The notes: generated by a model not told the origin, from the letters alone. Shown: positions 43,112-51,381, counted from the stretch's first letter. The stretch is DNA of 64,000 nt from Streptomyces sp. KL109B (GCF_030766935.1 NZ_JASERL010000005.1:372001-436000); one strand, 5' to 3'. A program made the numbers and translations.

Positions 43112-43876
43112 TCAGGCCAGTTGGCCCAGCACCGCGTCGAGCGTCCGACGCAGCCGCAGCGCGTCCGGCGCGACCGCCGTGACCAGCACGGCAGGCCCCG
43201 CGAGGGGCGTCAGCGCGGCGGTGCCGGCCTCGTCCAGAACGGCCGCAGCGGGCTTCTCCGTCTCGAACTCCGGACGTACGACGACGAGTTGGCCGAGGGC
43301 CCGGTGTCCGGCCAGTACGGCGGGGCCGTCCCAGCCGCCGGGCGCGCCCGGACCGCAGGCCAGCTCCTGGTCGAGCAGCGGACGCCCCGCGCGGTACACG
43401 GTCAGCCGGCTGGTGAGCCGCCCCGGCTCCTCCGCCACGCGCCCGAGCACCTGCTCCTCGCGCAGCACGAGCCGCGCGCCCGGCGCGAGGTCGGCCCGCG
43501 TAGTGACTCGCAGATCACTGCCACCCGCCGAGATCAACTGCTCTGGCAGCCAGTCCAGTTGAGCCCCGTCGTCCACCTTCAGCCGTACGTCGTAGTGGGC
43601 CTCGCCCTTGGCCTGTCCCGGCAGGGCGATGGTCGCGGCGATGGAGCCCATGTGCAGGTGGGCGCCCTCCTCGGCGTGGGCCTCCACGGTGCAGTGGTCG
43701 CCTCCGAGCGGGCCGCTCATGGCGCCGACCAGCATGACGCGGGCCTCGGCGGGCGTCGCGCCGCGCGTACGGCGCAGCGCGAACGAACCCTCGCTCTCCA
43801 CGACCGGCAGCGCGGTCCCGCCCCGCCCGTCCCCGCATGCGCGGATCCGGGCGGCGGAGCGGACTCCGGCGGTCAC
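43112..43876 (-). CDS. ureD: Urease accessory protein UreD (UreH)
   Basis: This 254-aa UreD/UreH family protein forms the apo-urease activation complex with UreF and UreG for nickel insertion. Family segments include LPEQLISAGGSDLRV in the middle and an RLT-x-Y strand. The GTG start overlaps the UreG stop as GTGA. It is the final gene of ureABCFGD. Confidence 0.93.
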   Translation of the reverse strand: MTAGVRSAARIRACGDGRGGTALPVVESEGSFALRRTRGATPAEARVMLVGAMSGPLGGDHCTVEAHAEEGAHLHMGSIAATIALPGQAKGEAHYDVRLKVDDGAQLDWLPEQLISAGGSDLRVTTRADLAPGARLVLREEQVLGRVAEEPGRLTSRLTVYRAGRPLLDQELACGPGAPGGWDGPAVLAGHRALGQLVVVRPEFETEKPAAAVLDEAGTAALTPLAGPAVLVTAVAPDALRLRRTLDAVLGQLA

Positions 43877-44550
43877 GCGGTCCACGCGGCGAGCCGCTCC
43901 CGCGCCCAGGCCGCGACGTCCCCGACGCCGACCTCGGAGCGCAACGACTGGAGCACGACGGGGAGTTCGCCGCGCGCCTCCTTGGCGTCGGCCTCCATCC
44001 GCGCGAGGTCGGAGCCGACGTACGGGGCGAGGTCGGTCTTGTTGATGACGAGCAGGTCGGCGGTGGTGACACCGGGGCCGCCCTTGCGCGGGATGTCGTC
44101 GCCGCCCGCGACGTCGATGACGAAGATCTGCGCGTCGATGAGCCCCTTGGAGAAGGTGGCGGTGAGGTTGTCGCCGCCGGACTCGACGAGGATCAGGTCG
44201 AGCGGCCCGACCTCGTCCTCCAGGTCCTCGACGGCCTCCAGGTTGGCGGAGATGTCGTCGCGGATCGCGGTGTGCGGGCAGGCGCCGGTCTCCACGGCGG
44301 CGATCCGCTCGGGCGGCAGCACGGCCTCGCGCAGCAGGAACGCGGCGTCCTCGCGGGTGTAGATGTCGTTCGTGACGACGGCGAGCGAAAGCTCCTCGCG
44401 CAGCGCGCGGCACAGCGCCGCCACGGTCGCGGTCTTCCCGGAACCGACGGGCCCACCGAGCCCGATCCGCAGCGCGCGCCGGGTCCCGTCGGGCCGATGA
44501 GCGTCGGCGGAGACGGCGGAGGCTTCGTCGTTAGTGTGTCCGAGGTGCAT
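43873..44550 (-). CDS. ureG: Urease accessory GTPase UreG
   Basis: This 225-aa SIMIBI GTPase powers nickel delivery to urease. The P-loop is GGPVGSGKTA, the metal-binding CPH motif is TGACPHTAIRDD, ESGGDNL is the G3-like block and NKTDLAP is G4. The His-rich N-terminus seen in some homologues is minimal here. ATG at 44550 is chosen over an upstream start at 44667, which would include the interspersed repeat. Confidence 0.95.
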   Translation of the reverse strand: MHLGHTNDEASAVSADAHRPDGTRRALRIGLGGPVGSGKTATVAALCRALREELSLAVVTNDIYTREDAAFLLREAVLPPERIAAVETGACPHTAIRDDISANLEAVEDLEDEVGPLDLILVESGGDNLTATFSKGLIDAQIFVIDVAGGDDIPRKGGPGVTTADLLVINKTDLAPYVGSDLARMEADAKEARGELPVVLQSLRSEVGVGDVAAWARERLAAWTA

Positions 44551-44639
44551 GGTGATCCACGGCTCCAATCTGTGTACGGGCCTGTGTCCAGCCGGTCCGG
44601 CCTTCCAGCCGGGCCCGGCTCCCCAGCCCGCCCGGCGTT

Positions 44640-44715
44640 TGAGGGCGAGGCCGTTCAGGCCGATCAAGGGGGTCCGGGGGCGAAGCCCCCAGGGGTCGGG
44701 AACGGGAAGGGGCGG
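44640..44715. repeat. Streptomyces interspersed palindromic element
   Basis: The 180-base gap between ureF and ureG holds GTTTGAGGGCGAGGCCG, then GATCAAGGGGGTCCGGGGG and the hairpin GGGGGCGAAGCCCCC. I recognise this composite as a common intergenic sequence in Streptomyces genomes. It may work as an mRNA processing or attenuation hairpin within the operon. A related element lies at 59853-59902. Confidence 0.7.
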
Positions 44716-44730
44716 CGGGGGCGACTTCCG

Positions 44731-45405
44731 CTAGGACGCGAACAGCCGCACAGGCCACGCGGCATGCGCCTCGGCCCCGATCTCCAACAGCGGCGCCGAC
44801 CCCGCGGGCAACGCGTCAACCCCAAGGTCGACCGCCCGCCGCGCCGCCTCCACGGCATCCGCCACCACCCGATCGAGCTCGGGCGCGAGCCGCGCCAACA
44901 CCCCGGTCGCATCGAACGGGTCGAGGCTCAGCAACCGCACCACAGCGGTCGCGGCGCCCCCCACCCCCTCGTACGCGGAGCAGTACGCGGCGTCCTCCGC
45001 CCCGAGCCCGGCGGCCCGCGCGGCGAGCCCCAGCACGACCGGCTGGTGCGCGCCCTTGGGGAACTGCCGTGCCAGGGCATCGAGTTCGGCGTGCGGCCAG
45101 GTGGCACGGGCCGCCCGCATCATCTGCCGCCCGAGCTTGCGCGCGACGACCCGCAGCGCGGCGGACGGCGTACGGGCGTCGGCGGCCTCGTCGAGCACGA
45201 CGGGATCGATACCGAGCGCGGCCGCCGCGGCCAACGAAGCGGTCACGACCCCACTGGTGTGCAGGCGGCCCCGGCAGAAGTCCTCCAGGGTCGCCGCGTC
45301 GGTGATGCGGCCCGCCTTGACCGCGGCCTCCGCCCCGCCGGAGTGGGCGTGCCCACCGGCGGGGAAGCGGCCGTCGGCCAGGACGAGCAGTGCCGCACGG
45401 CTCAT
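44731..45405 (-). CDS. ureF: Urease accessory protein UreF
   Basis: This 224-aa all-helical UreF has FPAGGHAHSGG near the N-terminus and LGLDP-like C-terminal pieces. It works with UreD and UreG in urease activation. It starts 46 bases after the ureC stop. No ureE is present in the operon, as is common in actinobacteria. Confidence 0.93.
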   Translation of the reverse strand: MSRAALLVLADGRFPAGGHAHSGGAEAAVKAGRITDAATLEDFCRGRLHTSGVVTASLAAAAALGIDPVVLDEAADARTPSAALRVVARKLGRQMMRAARATWPHAELDALARQFPKGAHQPVVLGLAARAAGLGAEDAAYCSAYEGVGGAATAVVRLLSLDPFDATGVLARLAPELDRVVADAVEAARRAVDLGVDALPAGSAPLLEIGAEAHAAWPVRLFAS

Positions 45406-45451
45406 GACGTACGCCCCGTACCGCCACGCACCCGACCCATGTGAACCGGCA

Positions 45452-47173
45452 TCAGAAGAGGAAGTACCGCTGCGCGAGCGGCAGTTCGGCGGCCGGTGCG
45501 GGCTCGACGAGCTCGCCGTCGATGGTGACGGCGAACGAGTCGGGGGCGACCTCGACCCGCGGCAGGGCGTCGTTGTTGACCATGTCGGACTTGCCGCGCC
45601 CGCGCGTCGAGAGGATCGGCACGAACGAGCGCCCGAGCCCGAGCCGCTCCGGAAGACCGTCCTCGATGGCCCACTCGCTCGTGAAGTTCACCGAGTTGGC
45701 CTGCGGCGCCTTGCCGTACGCACCGTACATCGGGCGCGGAAGGACGGGCTGCGGGGTGGGGATGGACGCGTTGCCGTCGCCCATCTGCGCGTACGCGATC
45801 TGCCCGCCCTTGATGACGACCTGCGGCTTCACGCCGAAGAAGCGGGGGTCCCAGAGCACCAGGTCGGCGAGCTTGCCGGTCTCGACGGAGCCGACCTCGT
45901 GCTCGATGCCCTGCGAAACCGCCGCGTTGATCGTGTACTTGGCGACGTAGCGGCGCGCGCGCTGGTTGTCGGCGCGGGTGTCGCCGGGCAGGAAGCCGCG
46001 GCGGCGCTTCATGACGTGCGCGGTCTGCCAGGTCCGCATGATGACCTCGCCGACGCGGCCCATGGCCTGCGAGTCCGAGGACATGATGGAGATGGCGCCG
46101 AGGTCGTGCAGGATGTCCTCGGCCGCGATGGTGGTGGGCCGGATGCGGGACTCGGCGAACGCCAGGTCCTCGGGGACGGCCGGGTTGAGGTGGTGACAGA
46201 CCATCAGCATGTCGAGGTGTTCCTCGACGGTGTTGACGGTGTGCGGCCGCGTCGGGTTGGTGGACGAAGGCAGCATGTTGGGCAGCGACACCGCGGTGAT
46301 CATGTCGGGCGCGTGCCCGCCGCCCGCGCCCTCGACGTGGAAGGCGTGCAGCGTGCGCCCGGCCACGGCGTCGAAGGTGTCCTGGACGAAGCCGGCCTCG
46401 TTCAACGTGTCGGAGTGGATGGCGAGTTGGACGCCGGACTCCTCGCAGATGTCGAGGCACGCGTCGATCACGGCCGGGGTCGCGCCCCAGTCCTCGTGGA
46501 TCTTGAAGCCGATGGCGCCGCCGCGCAGTTGGGCGCGCATCGAGTCCTTCGACATGGTGTTGCCCTTGCCGAGGAAGCCGATGTTGACCGGGCTGTTCTC
46601 CATCGCCGCGAACATCCGGGCGAGGTGCCAGGGTCCTGGCGTGATGGTGGTCGCCTTCGAGCCCTCGGCGGGTCCGGTGCCGCCGCCGACCAGCGTCGTG
46701 ACGCCGGAGGCGAGCGCCTCGTCGAACTGGGTCGGCGAGATGAAGTGGATGTGGGTGTCGATGCCGCCCGCGGTGATGATCTTGCCGTTGCCCGCGATGA
46801 CTTCGGTGTCCGGGCCGAGGACGAGGTCGGGGTGGACGCCGTCCATCGTGTCCGGGTTGCCGGCCTTGCCGATGGCCGTGATGCGGCCGTCGCGGATGCC
46901 GATGTCGGCCTTGACGATGCCCCAGTGGTCGATGATCACGGCGCCGGTGACAACGGTGTCGGGCGTGCCGTCGGCGCGGGTCGCGCGCGACTGGCCCATG
47001 GACTCGCGGATGACCTTGCCGCCGCCGAACACGGCCTCGTCGCCGGAGCGTCCTGGCCCGCCGGAGCGGTCCTCCTCGATCTCGACGAGCAGGTCGGTGT
47101 CGGCGAGCCGTATACGGTCGCCGGTCGTGGGGCCGAACAGATCGGCGTAGGCGGCACGGGACAGCTCAGGCAT
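45452..47173 (-). CDS. ureC: Urease alpha subunit UreC
   Basis: This 573-aa catalytic subunit holds the dinickel site. Visible are THIHF, the carbamylated Lys in GFKIHEDWG, HSDTLNE, HVEGAGGGHAPD with the flap Cys region MVCHHLNP, and SSDSQAMGR with the nickel-binding Asp. All catalytic residues are in place. ATG at 47173 has GGAGGTG upstream and overlaps the end of ureB by 8 bases. Confidence 0.97.
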   Translation of the reverse strand: MPELSRAAYADLFGPTTGDRIRLADTDLLVEIEEDRSGGPGRSGDEAVFGGGKVIRESMGQSRATRADGTPDTVVTGAVIIDHWGIVKADIGIRDGRITAIGKAGNPDTMDGVHPDLVLGPDTEVIAGNGKIITAGGIDTHIHFISPTQFDEALASGVTTLVGGGTGPAEGSKATTITPGPWHLARMFAAMENSPVNIGFLGKGNTMSKDSMRAQLRGGAIGFKIHEDWGATPAVIDACLDICEESGVQLAIHSDTLNEAGFVQDTFDAVAGRTLHAFHVEGAGGGHAPDMITAVSLPNMLPSSTNPTRPHTVNTVEEHLDMLMVCHHLNPAVPEDLAFAESRIRPTTIAAEDILHDLGAISIMSSDSQAMGRVGEVIMRTWQTAHVMKRRRGFLPGDTRADNQRARRYVAKYTINAAVSQGIEHEVGSVETGKLADLVLWDPRFFGVKPQVVIKGGQIAYAQMGDGNASIPTPQPVLPRPMYGAYGKAPQANSVNFTSEWAIEDGLPERLGLGRSFVPILSTRGRGKSDMVNNDALPRVEVAPDSFAVTIDGELVEPAPAAELPLAQRYFLF

Positions 47174-47477
47174 CGAGGGCACCTCCGGTCTCACCGCGCA
47201 GGCCGGTCACGATGCGCTTGCCTGCGAGGGCTACGAGTTCGACGTCGACGGGAATGCCGGGCTCGAAGCGAACGGCGGTGCCCGCGGCGATGTTCAGCCG
47301 CTTGCCGCGGGCGGCGGCGCGGTCGAAGTCGAGGCCGGGGTTGGCCTCGTAGAAGTGGTAGTGGGAACCGACCTGGATGGGTCGGTCGGCGGCGTTGAGC
47401 ACCGTCATACGTATGACGTCGCGGCCTTCGTTGTAGGAGACCGGCTCGTCGGCGAAGAGGACCTCTCCGGGAATCAT
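47166..47477 (-). CDS. ureB: Urease beta subunit UreB
   Basis: This 103-aa structural subunit has GSHYHFYEANPGLDFDR and the GTAVRFEPG block. It starts 16 bases after ureA. It forms the trimeric alpha-beta-gamma urease with UreA and UreC. Confidence 0.96.
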   Translation of the reverse strand: MIPGEVLFADEPVSYNEGRDVIRMTVLNAADRPIQVGSHYHFYEANPGLDFDRAAARGKRLNIAAGTAVRFEPGIPVDVELVALAGKRIVTGLRGETGGALDA

Positions 47478-47493
47478 GACTGCCGCTCCCCCG

Positions 47494-47796
47494 TCAGACG
47501 ATCGGTTCGTGGACGGTGACCAGCTTGGTGCCGTCCGGGAAGGTCGCCTCGACCTGGACGTCGTGGATCATCTCGGCGATGCCGTCCATGACGTCGTCAC
47601 GGGTGAGCAACTTGCGGCCGGATGCCATGAGTTCGGCGACAGTGCGCCCGTCGCGGGCGCCTTCGAGAATGTGCGAGGTGATCAGTGCGACCGCCTCGGG
47701 GTGATTGAGCTTGAGACCCCGGGCCCGGCGCTTCTCGGCTACGTCGGCTGCCACATGGATGAGCAGTCTCTCCTGCTCGTGCGGGGTCAGTTGCAC
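47494..47796 (-). CDS. ureA: Urease gamma subunit UreA
   Basis: This 100-aa subunit begins (as M)QLTPHEQERLL and contains LNHPEAVALI and the DGIAEMIHDVQVEATFPDG end. It is the first gene of the operon. The GTG at 47796 gives the standard length; an in-frame GTG at 47811 would add five residues. AGGTG lies upstream. A GlnR-like box stands about 75 bases further up. Confidence 0.96.
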   Translation of the reverse strand: MQLTPHEQERLLIHVAADVAEKRRARGLKLNHPEAVALITSHILEGARDGRTVAELMASGRKLLTRDDVMDGIAEMIHDVQVEATFPDGTKLVTVHEPIV

Positions 47797-47870
47797 GGAA
47801 TCGCACCTCACAGTCCTTCATGCCGAGCCGTGCGGGCCCGGCTGCCGCGGCCACCGCGACGGCTATAGAT

Positions 47871-47902
47871 GTAACACACAAGAAAAGCGCACAACTGTGC
47901 GC
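47871..47902 (-). promoter_or_regulatory. GlnR-like box and adjacent dyad upstream of the urease operon
   Basis: GTAAC-ACACAA-GAAAA (47871-47886) matches the GlnR half-site pair GTNAC-N6-GAAAC except for the last base. Urease genes are known GlnR targets in Streptomyces. Directly beyond it is a perfect dyad, GCGCAC-AACT-GTGCGC (47887-47902). Together they probably set nitrogen-dependent control of ureA. Confidence 0.6.
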
Positions 47903-48010
47903 ACCCCTGCTACGAAAAACCGCTGGTGGCCTGGACCGAAAGGCTAATTGGCGGGAGTTTCAACGACGTTAACCGTCGCTTGACCCTGTCATTGCTGAAC
48001 GCTGAGCGCG

Positions 48011-48301
48011 CTACCGCATCTCAGGGCCGCGGTGCTCGGCGGCAATACCGAACCTTTGCTGTTCGCCCGGAGCGGACGAAAGGGAGCCGATTCGTGACAC
48101 GGACGTGATCACAGGCTCCTCGACGGGCTCGCCAGCGGGCTCCTTCATCGCCTCGAGTCGTTCCAGGTCGGCGGCCGAAACCAGGGCGACGAGCGGCTTG
48201 CCGTGCCGGGTGACGACGACGCGCTCCCCGCCGTACACGACGCGATTGATCAGATCGGCGAGCTCAGCCCTGGCTTGCGTCACCGGAATCTCGTAGGCCA
48301 T
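48011..48301 (-). CDS. Orphan Phd/YefM-family antitoxin
   Basis: This 96-aa protein opens with a complete Phd/YefM DNA-binding domain (MAYEIPVTQARAELADLINR, then VVVTRHGKPLVALVS). An unusual C-terminal tail follows, where the toxin-binding segment would lie. No RelE/Doc-type toxin gene is adjacent; ureA lies downstream and a ClpP paralogue is divergent. ATG at 48301 is tentative; an ATG at 48310 is also in frame. Three GTAC half-sites at 9-base spacing upstream fit autoregulation. Confidence 0.82.
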   Translation of the reverse strand: MAYEIPVTQARAELADLINRVVYGGERVVVTRHGKPLVALVSAADLERLEAMKEPAGEPVEEPVITSVSRIGSLSSAPGEQQRFGIAAEHRGPEMR

Positions 48302-48311
48302 GCTCCCCATA

Positions 48312-48333
48312 GTACGTCATGTACGTCCTGTAC
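48312..48333. promoter_or_regulatory. Three GTAC half-sites at 9-bp spacing
   Basis: GTAC occurs at 48312, 48321 and 48330, giving overlapping dyads. They lie just upstream of the antitoxin start, between it and the divergent ClpP-like gene. This is a likely operator for the Phd/YefM protein and could also influence the ClpP-like gene. Confidence 0.55.
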
Positions 48334-48343
48334 ATTTTTAGAG

Positions 48344-48392
48344 AAGCAGGCCTTGAAGCAGGCCTTGAAGCAGGTCCTGAAGCACCGCCTTG
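48344..48392 (+). repeat. 12-bp tandem repeat in the ClpP-like leader
   Basis: The unit aagcaggccttg occurs twice exactly, then twice with changes, and runs directly into the AGGAGG ribosome site of the ClpP-like gene. The tract could form slipped hairpins near the ribosome site. Confidence 0.85.
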
Positions 48393-48402
48393 AGGAGGCA
48401 CC

Positions 48403-49038
48403 ATGTCCCGCCCGTCCGGCCGCTATGTCCTGCCCGAGTTCACTGAGCGCACGAGCTCGGGGAGCCGCACCCTCGACCCCTATTCGAAGCTCCTGGAAGA
48501 GCGCATCGTCTTCCTCGGGACACCCGTCGACGAGGTCTCGGCGAACGATGTGATGGCGCAGTTCATGCACCTCGAGTACCTGGCGCCGGACCAGGACATC
48601 TCCCTGTACATCAACTCCCCGGGCGGCTCCTTCAGCGCGATGACGGCGCTCTACGACACCGTGCAGTACGTCAGTTGCGATGTGTCGACGACCTGTCTGG
48701 GGCAGTGCTCGTCGGTGGCGGCGGTGCTGCTCGCGGCCGGGACGCCGGGGAAGCGGATGATGCTGCCCGGCGCGCGTGTGGTGATCGACCAGCCCGCGCT
48801 GCCCGAGCCGGCCCAGGGCCAGCCGAGCGATCTGGAGATCTACGCCCGTGAACTGACGCGCATGCGGGCGCAGTTGGAGGAGCTGCTGGCCCGGCACAGC
48901 GCGCGCTCCAAGGAACAGGTCAGCGCGGACATCGAGCGGGACACCGTGCTGACGGCGCAACAGGCCCTGGAGTACGGCCTGGTGGACCACGTCGTCGAGA
49001 ACCGGACCGCCACCCTGCGCTCCCCCGGCACGAGGTGA
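48403..49038 (+). CDS. ClpP-family protein with catalytic His replaced by Asp
   Basis: This is a 211-aa ClpP-fold protein. The substrate strand SLYINSPGGS, the nucleophile Ser104 in GQCSSVAAVLL and Asp180 in ERDTVLT align with the Ser and Asp of ClpP. The usual MIHQP His position reads VVIDQP, with Asp129. The catalytic triad is therefore incomplete, as in ClpR-type or regulatory ClpP paralogues. It may assemble with active ClpP subunits. AGGAGG precedes the ATG. The small gene at 49046 follows by 7 bases. It is distinct from the clpP1P2 locus, which would neighbour tig and clpX. Confidence 0.9.
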   Translation: MSRPSGRYVLPEFTERTSSGSRTLDPYSKLLEERIVFLGTPVDEVSANDVMAQFMHLEYLAPDQDISLYINSPGGSFSAMTALYDTVQYVSCDVSTTCLGQCSSVAAVLLAAGTPGKRMMLPGARVVIDQPALPEPAQGQPSDLEIYARELTRMRAQLEELLARHSARSKEQVSADIERDTVLTAQQALEYGLVDHVVENRTATLRSPGTR

Positions 49039-49045
49039 CCGGCCG

Positions 49046-49354
49046 ATGTATCCACCGGAACTTCCGCCGCTGCCCGCGCTCACCCGCGCCGAGTGCGAGC
49101 TCGTGGACCGCTATCTGGAAGTGGTCGACCTGATCGCGCGGATCAACCCGGCCCGGGGCGACGACACCTACAGCGGGCTGCGCGCCGCGCAGGCGCTGGT
49201 GAGCCGGGCGACGGAGCTGCGGGACGCGCTGACCGTGATGCACCAGCGGGGCGAGAGCCGGGTGCACGCGAGCACCCTGGCGCGGGCGCTGCGCGTCCTG
49301 GACGGGGAGCGGCGCACCAAGCGGGTCACGTTGCCGCCGGAGCCGGTCGTCTGA
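49046..49354 (+). CDS. Small helical protein downstream of ClpP-like gene
   Basis: This 102-aa soluble protein is mainly helical, with ECELVDRYLEVVDLIARIN in the first third and TLARALRVLDGERR near the end. No family is recognised. GAGGTGA lies upstream of the ATG, 7 bases after the ClpP-like stop, so it is probably cotranslated. It is a candidate adaptor or partner of the ClpP-like protein (inference). Confidence 0.75.
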   Translation: MYPPELPPLPALTRAECELVDRYLEVVDLIARINPARGDDTYSGLRAAQALVSRATELRDALTVMHQRGESRVHASTLARALRVLDGERRTKRVTLPPEPVV

Positions 49355-49614
49355 GGCGATCCGAAGCCGCCACGCCCCGGCCCAAACGAGCCGGATGGGG
49401 TACCCCCGTACGGCCTAGCCGCCCGTACGCCAATGAGCCCGGCAAAGTTGCGCGGCGGCTGTACTCGGACACCGGAATTCGGTGTTCCGTCCCTGGTACG
49501 CGGCTCGTCGGGCCTCCGCGGGCGGGGGCGAATGCCGCACTGTCCACCTGAACGGGTCAAGCGTGAGGAGCCTCACTTACCGCCGGTTCAACCCGGTTTC
49601 CGCGTCGGCCGTGA

Positions 49615-49854
49615 GTGAAGATCCGTTGCGACGACAAGCCCCCGCCGCCGCGGCGGGGCGGTCCGCGCGGACGCCGAGTCCTGCCGCCGTGCGGATGCCA
49701 GGTCGACAGGAGTGCATCGGCAGGAGTGGAGGACCCGAGCACGACGGGCCCCCGCCGCGCCTCGTCTTCAGGACGCGCCGGACGGCCCTTGGGGTGAAGC
49801 CGCAGTCCGCGGCCGGGCAACTTCGCCACCCGAACCCGACAGGTCATCCTTCAC
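49615..49854 (+). ncRNA. ydaO/yuaA-type cyclic di-AMP riboswitch
   Basis: Conserved core pieces CTTGGGGTGAAGCC (about 49789-49802) and ACCCGAACCCGACAGGTCA (about 49828-49846) are diagnostic of ydaO-class leader RNAs. A closing P1 can be drawn between GTGAAG (49615-49620) and CTTCAC (49849-49854). It lies in the 523-base gap before an NlpC/P60 gene, a known target class in actinobacteria, where c-di-AMP switches off cell-wall hydrolase expression. Outer borders are approximate. Confidence 0.85.
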
Positions 49855-49877
49855 AGGCGGTTGACGAAGGGTTGCGC

Positions 49878-50351
49878 ATGACTGCGCTCAATCGTGTTCA
49901 GTCGCCGCTGACCAGGGCGGGCACCGCCGCCGCCCTCGCCGTCGCCGTCGCGGGCGCGGGGCTCATGGTCCCCGGCGCCGCGTCCGAGGCTTCGGCGGCC
50001 ACGGCATCCGTCAGGGCGCTGAACGTCGCCGCGTCCAAGAAGGGTGCGCCGTACAAGTGGGGCGCCGCCGGGCCGCACCGGTTCGACTGCTCGGGCCTCA
50101 CGCTCTACTCATTCAAGAAGGCGGGCAAGAAGCTGCCGCGCACCGCCGCCCAGCAGTACAACCGGACCCGGCACATCTCCAAGTCCCATCGCACCCGGGG
50201 TGACCTGGTGTTCTTCCGCTCCGGCGGCGGGATCTACCACGTCGGGATCTACGCCGGCAAGGGCCGTATCTGGCACTCCCCGAAGACCGGGGCCGTGGTG
50301 CGTCTGGAGCGGATCTGGACGAACAGCGTGCTCTACGGCCGGGTGCGGTGA
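49878..50351 (+). CDS. Secreted NlpC/P60 cell-wall endopeptidase
   Basis: This 157-aa exported peptidoglycan hydrolase has a signal peptide (about 1-40, ending near SEASAA). The catalytic Cys lies in FDCSGLTLYSF, and the His in YHVGIYAGKGRIWHS with a following His or polar third residue. It consists only of signal plus catalytic domain, with no LysM or coiled coil. It cuts stem peptides between D-Glu and the diamino acid. Expression is probably gated by the c-di-AMP riboswitch upstream. GAAGGG precedes the ATG. Confidence 0.93.
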   Translation: MTALNRVQSPLTRAGTAAALAVAVAGAGLMVPGAASEASAATASVRALNVAASKKGAPYKWGAAGPHRFDCSGLTLYSFKKAGKKLPRTAAQQYNRTRHISKSHRTRGDLVFFRSGGGIYHVGIYAGKGRIWHSPKTGAVVRLERIWTNSVLYGRVR

Positions 50352-50404
50352 GGTGGGCGGCCGCGCTCGCGCTTGAGGGGCGCGTGCGCGGATACTCGTA
50401 GGAG

Positions 50405-50878
50405 ATGCGCGAGCGCAACGAGACATCGCTGGAACGCGCCGATCGGAACTTCGGTGAGCTTCTTCAGGAGCTCCGGGTCACCCAGACCGGCGTGCAGTTC
50501 CTGTTCGCGTTCTTGCTGACGCTCGCGTTCACTCCCCGCTTCCCGTCGCTCGACGGGGTCCAACGCGCCACGTACGTCACGACGTTGCTCCTCACGGTCA
50601 TCGCGGCCGCGCTGTTCACGGCGCCTGCCGCGGTGCACCGGATGCTGTTCCAGCTGGGTGCGAAACGGCGGATCGTACGGGTCTCGTCGCGGCTCGCCGC
50701 GTACGGGATGGCGGCGTTGGTGCTGGCCCTGAGCGGGTCCGTGCTGCTCGTGGTCGATGTGACGGTCGGCAGGGGCGGCGGGATCGCGGCGGGGGCGGGG
50801 ACGTTCTGCTTCTGTACGGGGCTGTGGGGGCTGCTGCCGTGGCTGATGCGGCGGGCGGTCCTGAGGGATGATGACTGA
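50405..50878 (+). CDS. DUF6328-type membrane protein
   Basis: This 157-aa protein has a cytoplasmic N-terminus (ERADRNFGELLQELRVTQTGVQF) and four membrane helices. I recall this as the DUF6328 family of actinobacteria, of unknown function. The ATG sits almost on top of GGAG and only 8 bases after GATACT, a possible -10, so the mRNA may be leaderless. Confidence 0.8.
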   Translation: MRERNETSLERADRNFGELLQELRVTQTGVQFLFAFLLTLAFTPRFPSLDGVQRATYVTTLLLTVIAAALFTAPAAVHRMLFQLGAKRRIVRVSSRLAAYGMAALVLALSGSVLLVVDVTVGRGGGIAAGAGTFCFCTGLWGLLPWLMRRAVLRDDD

Positions 50879-50910
50879 CTGGCCGTCAGGAGGCGCTGTC
50901 GGACTCGCCG

Positions 50911-51381
50911 TCAGGAGGCGGCTGTCGCCTGACCGTTGCCCCCATTGGCCTCCCCGTCCACCGAGGCGATCCAGGGCAGCGCGATCCATACCGTCTTGCC
51001 GCCCTCGGGGGTCGGGCGGACCGACAGGGTGCCTCCGCTCTCCGCCGTGAGGCAGCGGATGATGACCATGCCGCGCCCGTTGTCCTGCTGGACCGCGGCC
51101 GGCAGCCGCTTGGGGTAGCGGGGGTGGCTGTCGGTGACCCCGATGCGCAGCTGCTCGTCGCGCTCCAGCTCCATGTCGACGGTGAACGTCGGTGACTGGC
51201 CGAGGGTGTGCTGCACCGCGTTCGTCGCGAGTTCGGACACGATCAGGCGGATGGTGTCCGCCGCTTCGGTGCCCGACGGCATGCCCCACTCCGCGAGCAC
51301 GGTGCCGACGTATGTGCGGGCGGCGGAGACCGAGGCGGGATCGCTCGGCAGCGTGACGGATGCTTCCTGGTGGTCTGCCAT
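50911..51381 (-). CDS. RsbW-like ATP-binding regulatory protein
   Basis: This 156-aa HATPase_c-type protein has N-box ELATNAVQHT and G-box DNGRGMVII. It lacks a kinase phospho-acceptor domain, so it is of the anti-sigma/AbaA-type stand-alone ATPase class. It is divergent from an XRE regulator and a DUF397 gene, the usual Streptomyces triad, and probably modulates them or a sigma factor. Confidence 0.9.
   Translation of the reverse strand: MADHQEASVTLPSDPASVSAARTYVGTVLAEWGMPSGTEAADTIRLIVSELATNAVQHTLGQSPTFTVDMELERDEQLRIGVTDSHPRYPKRLPAAVQQDNGRGMVIIRCLTAESGGTLSVRPTPEGGKTVWIALPWIASVDGEANGGNGQATAAS

Noticed and set aside
48011..48301. Complete toxin-antitoxin module
   Set aside because: Only the Phd/YefM-like gene is present; no toxin-like ORF flanks it on either strand.
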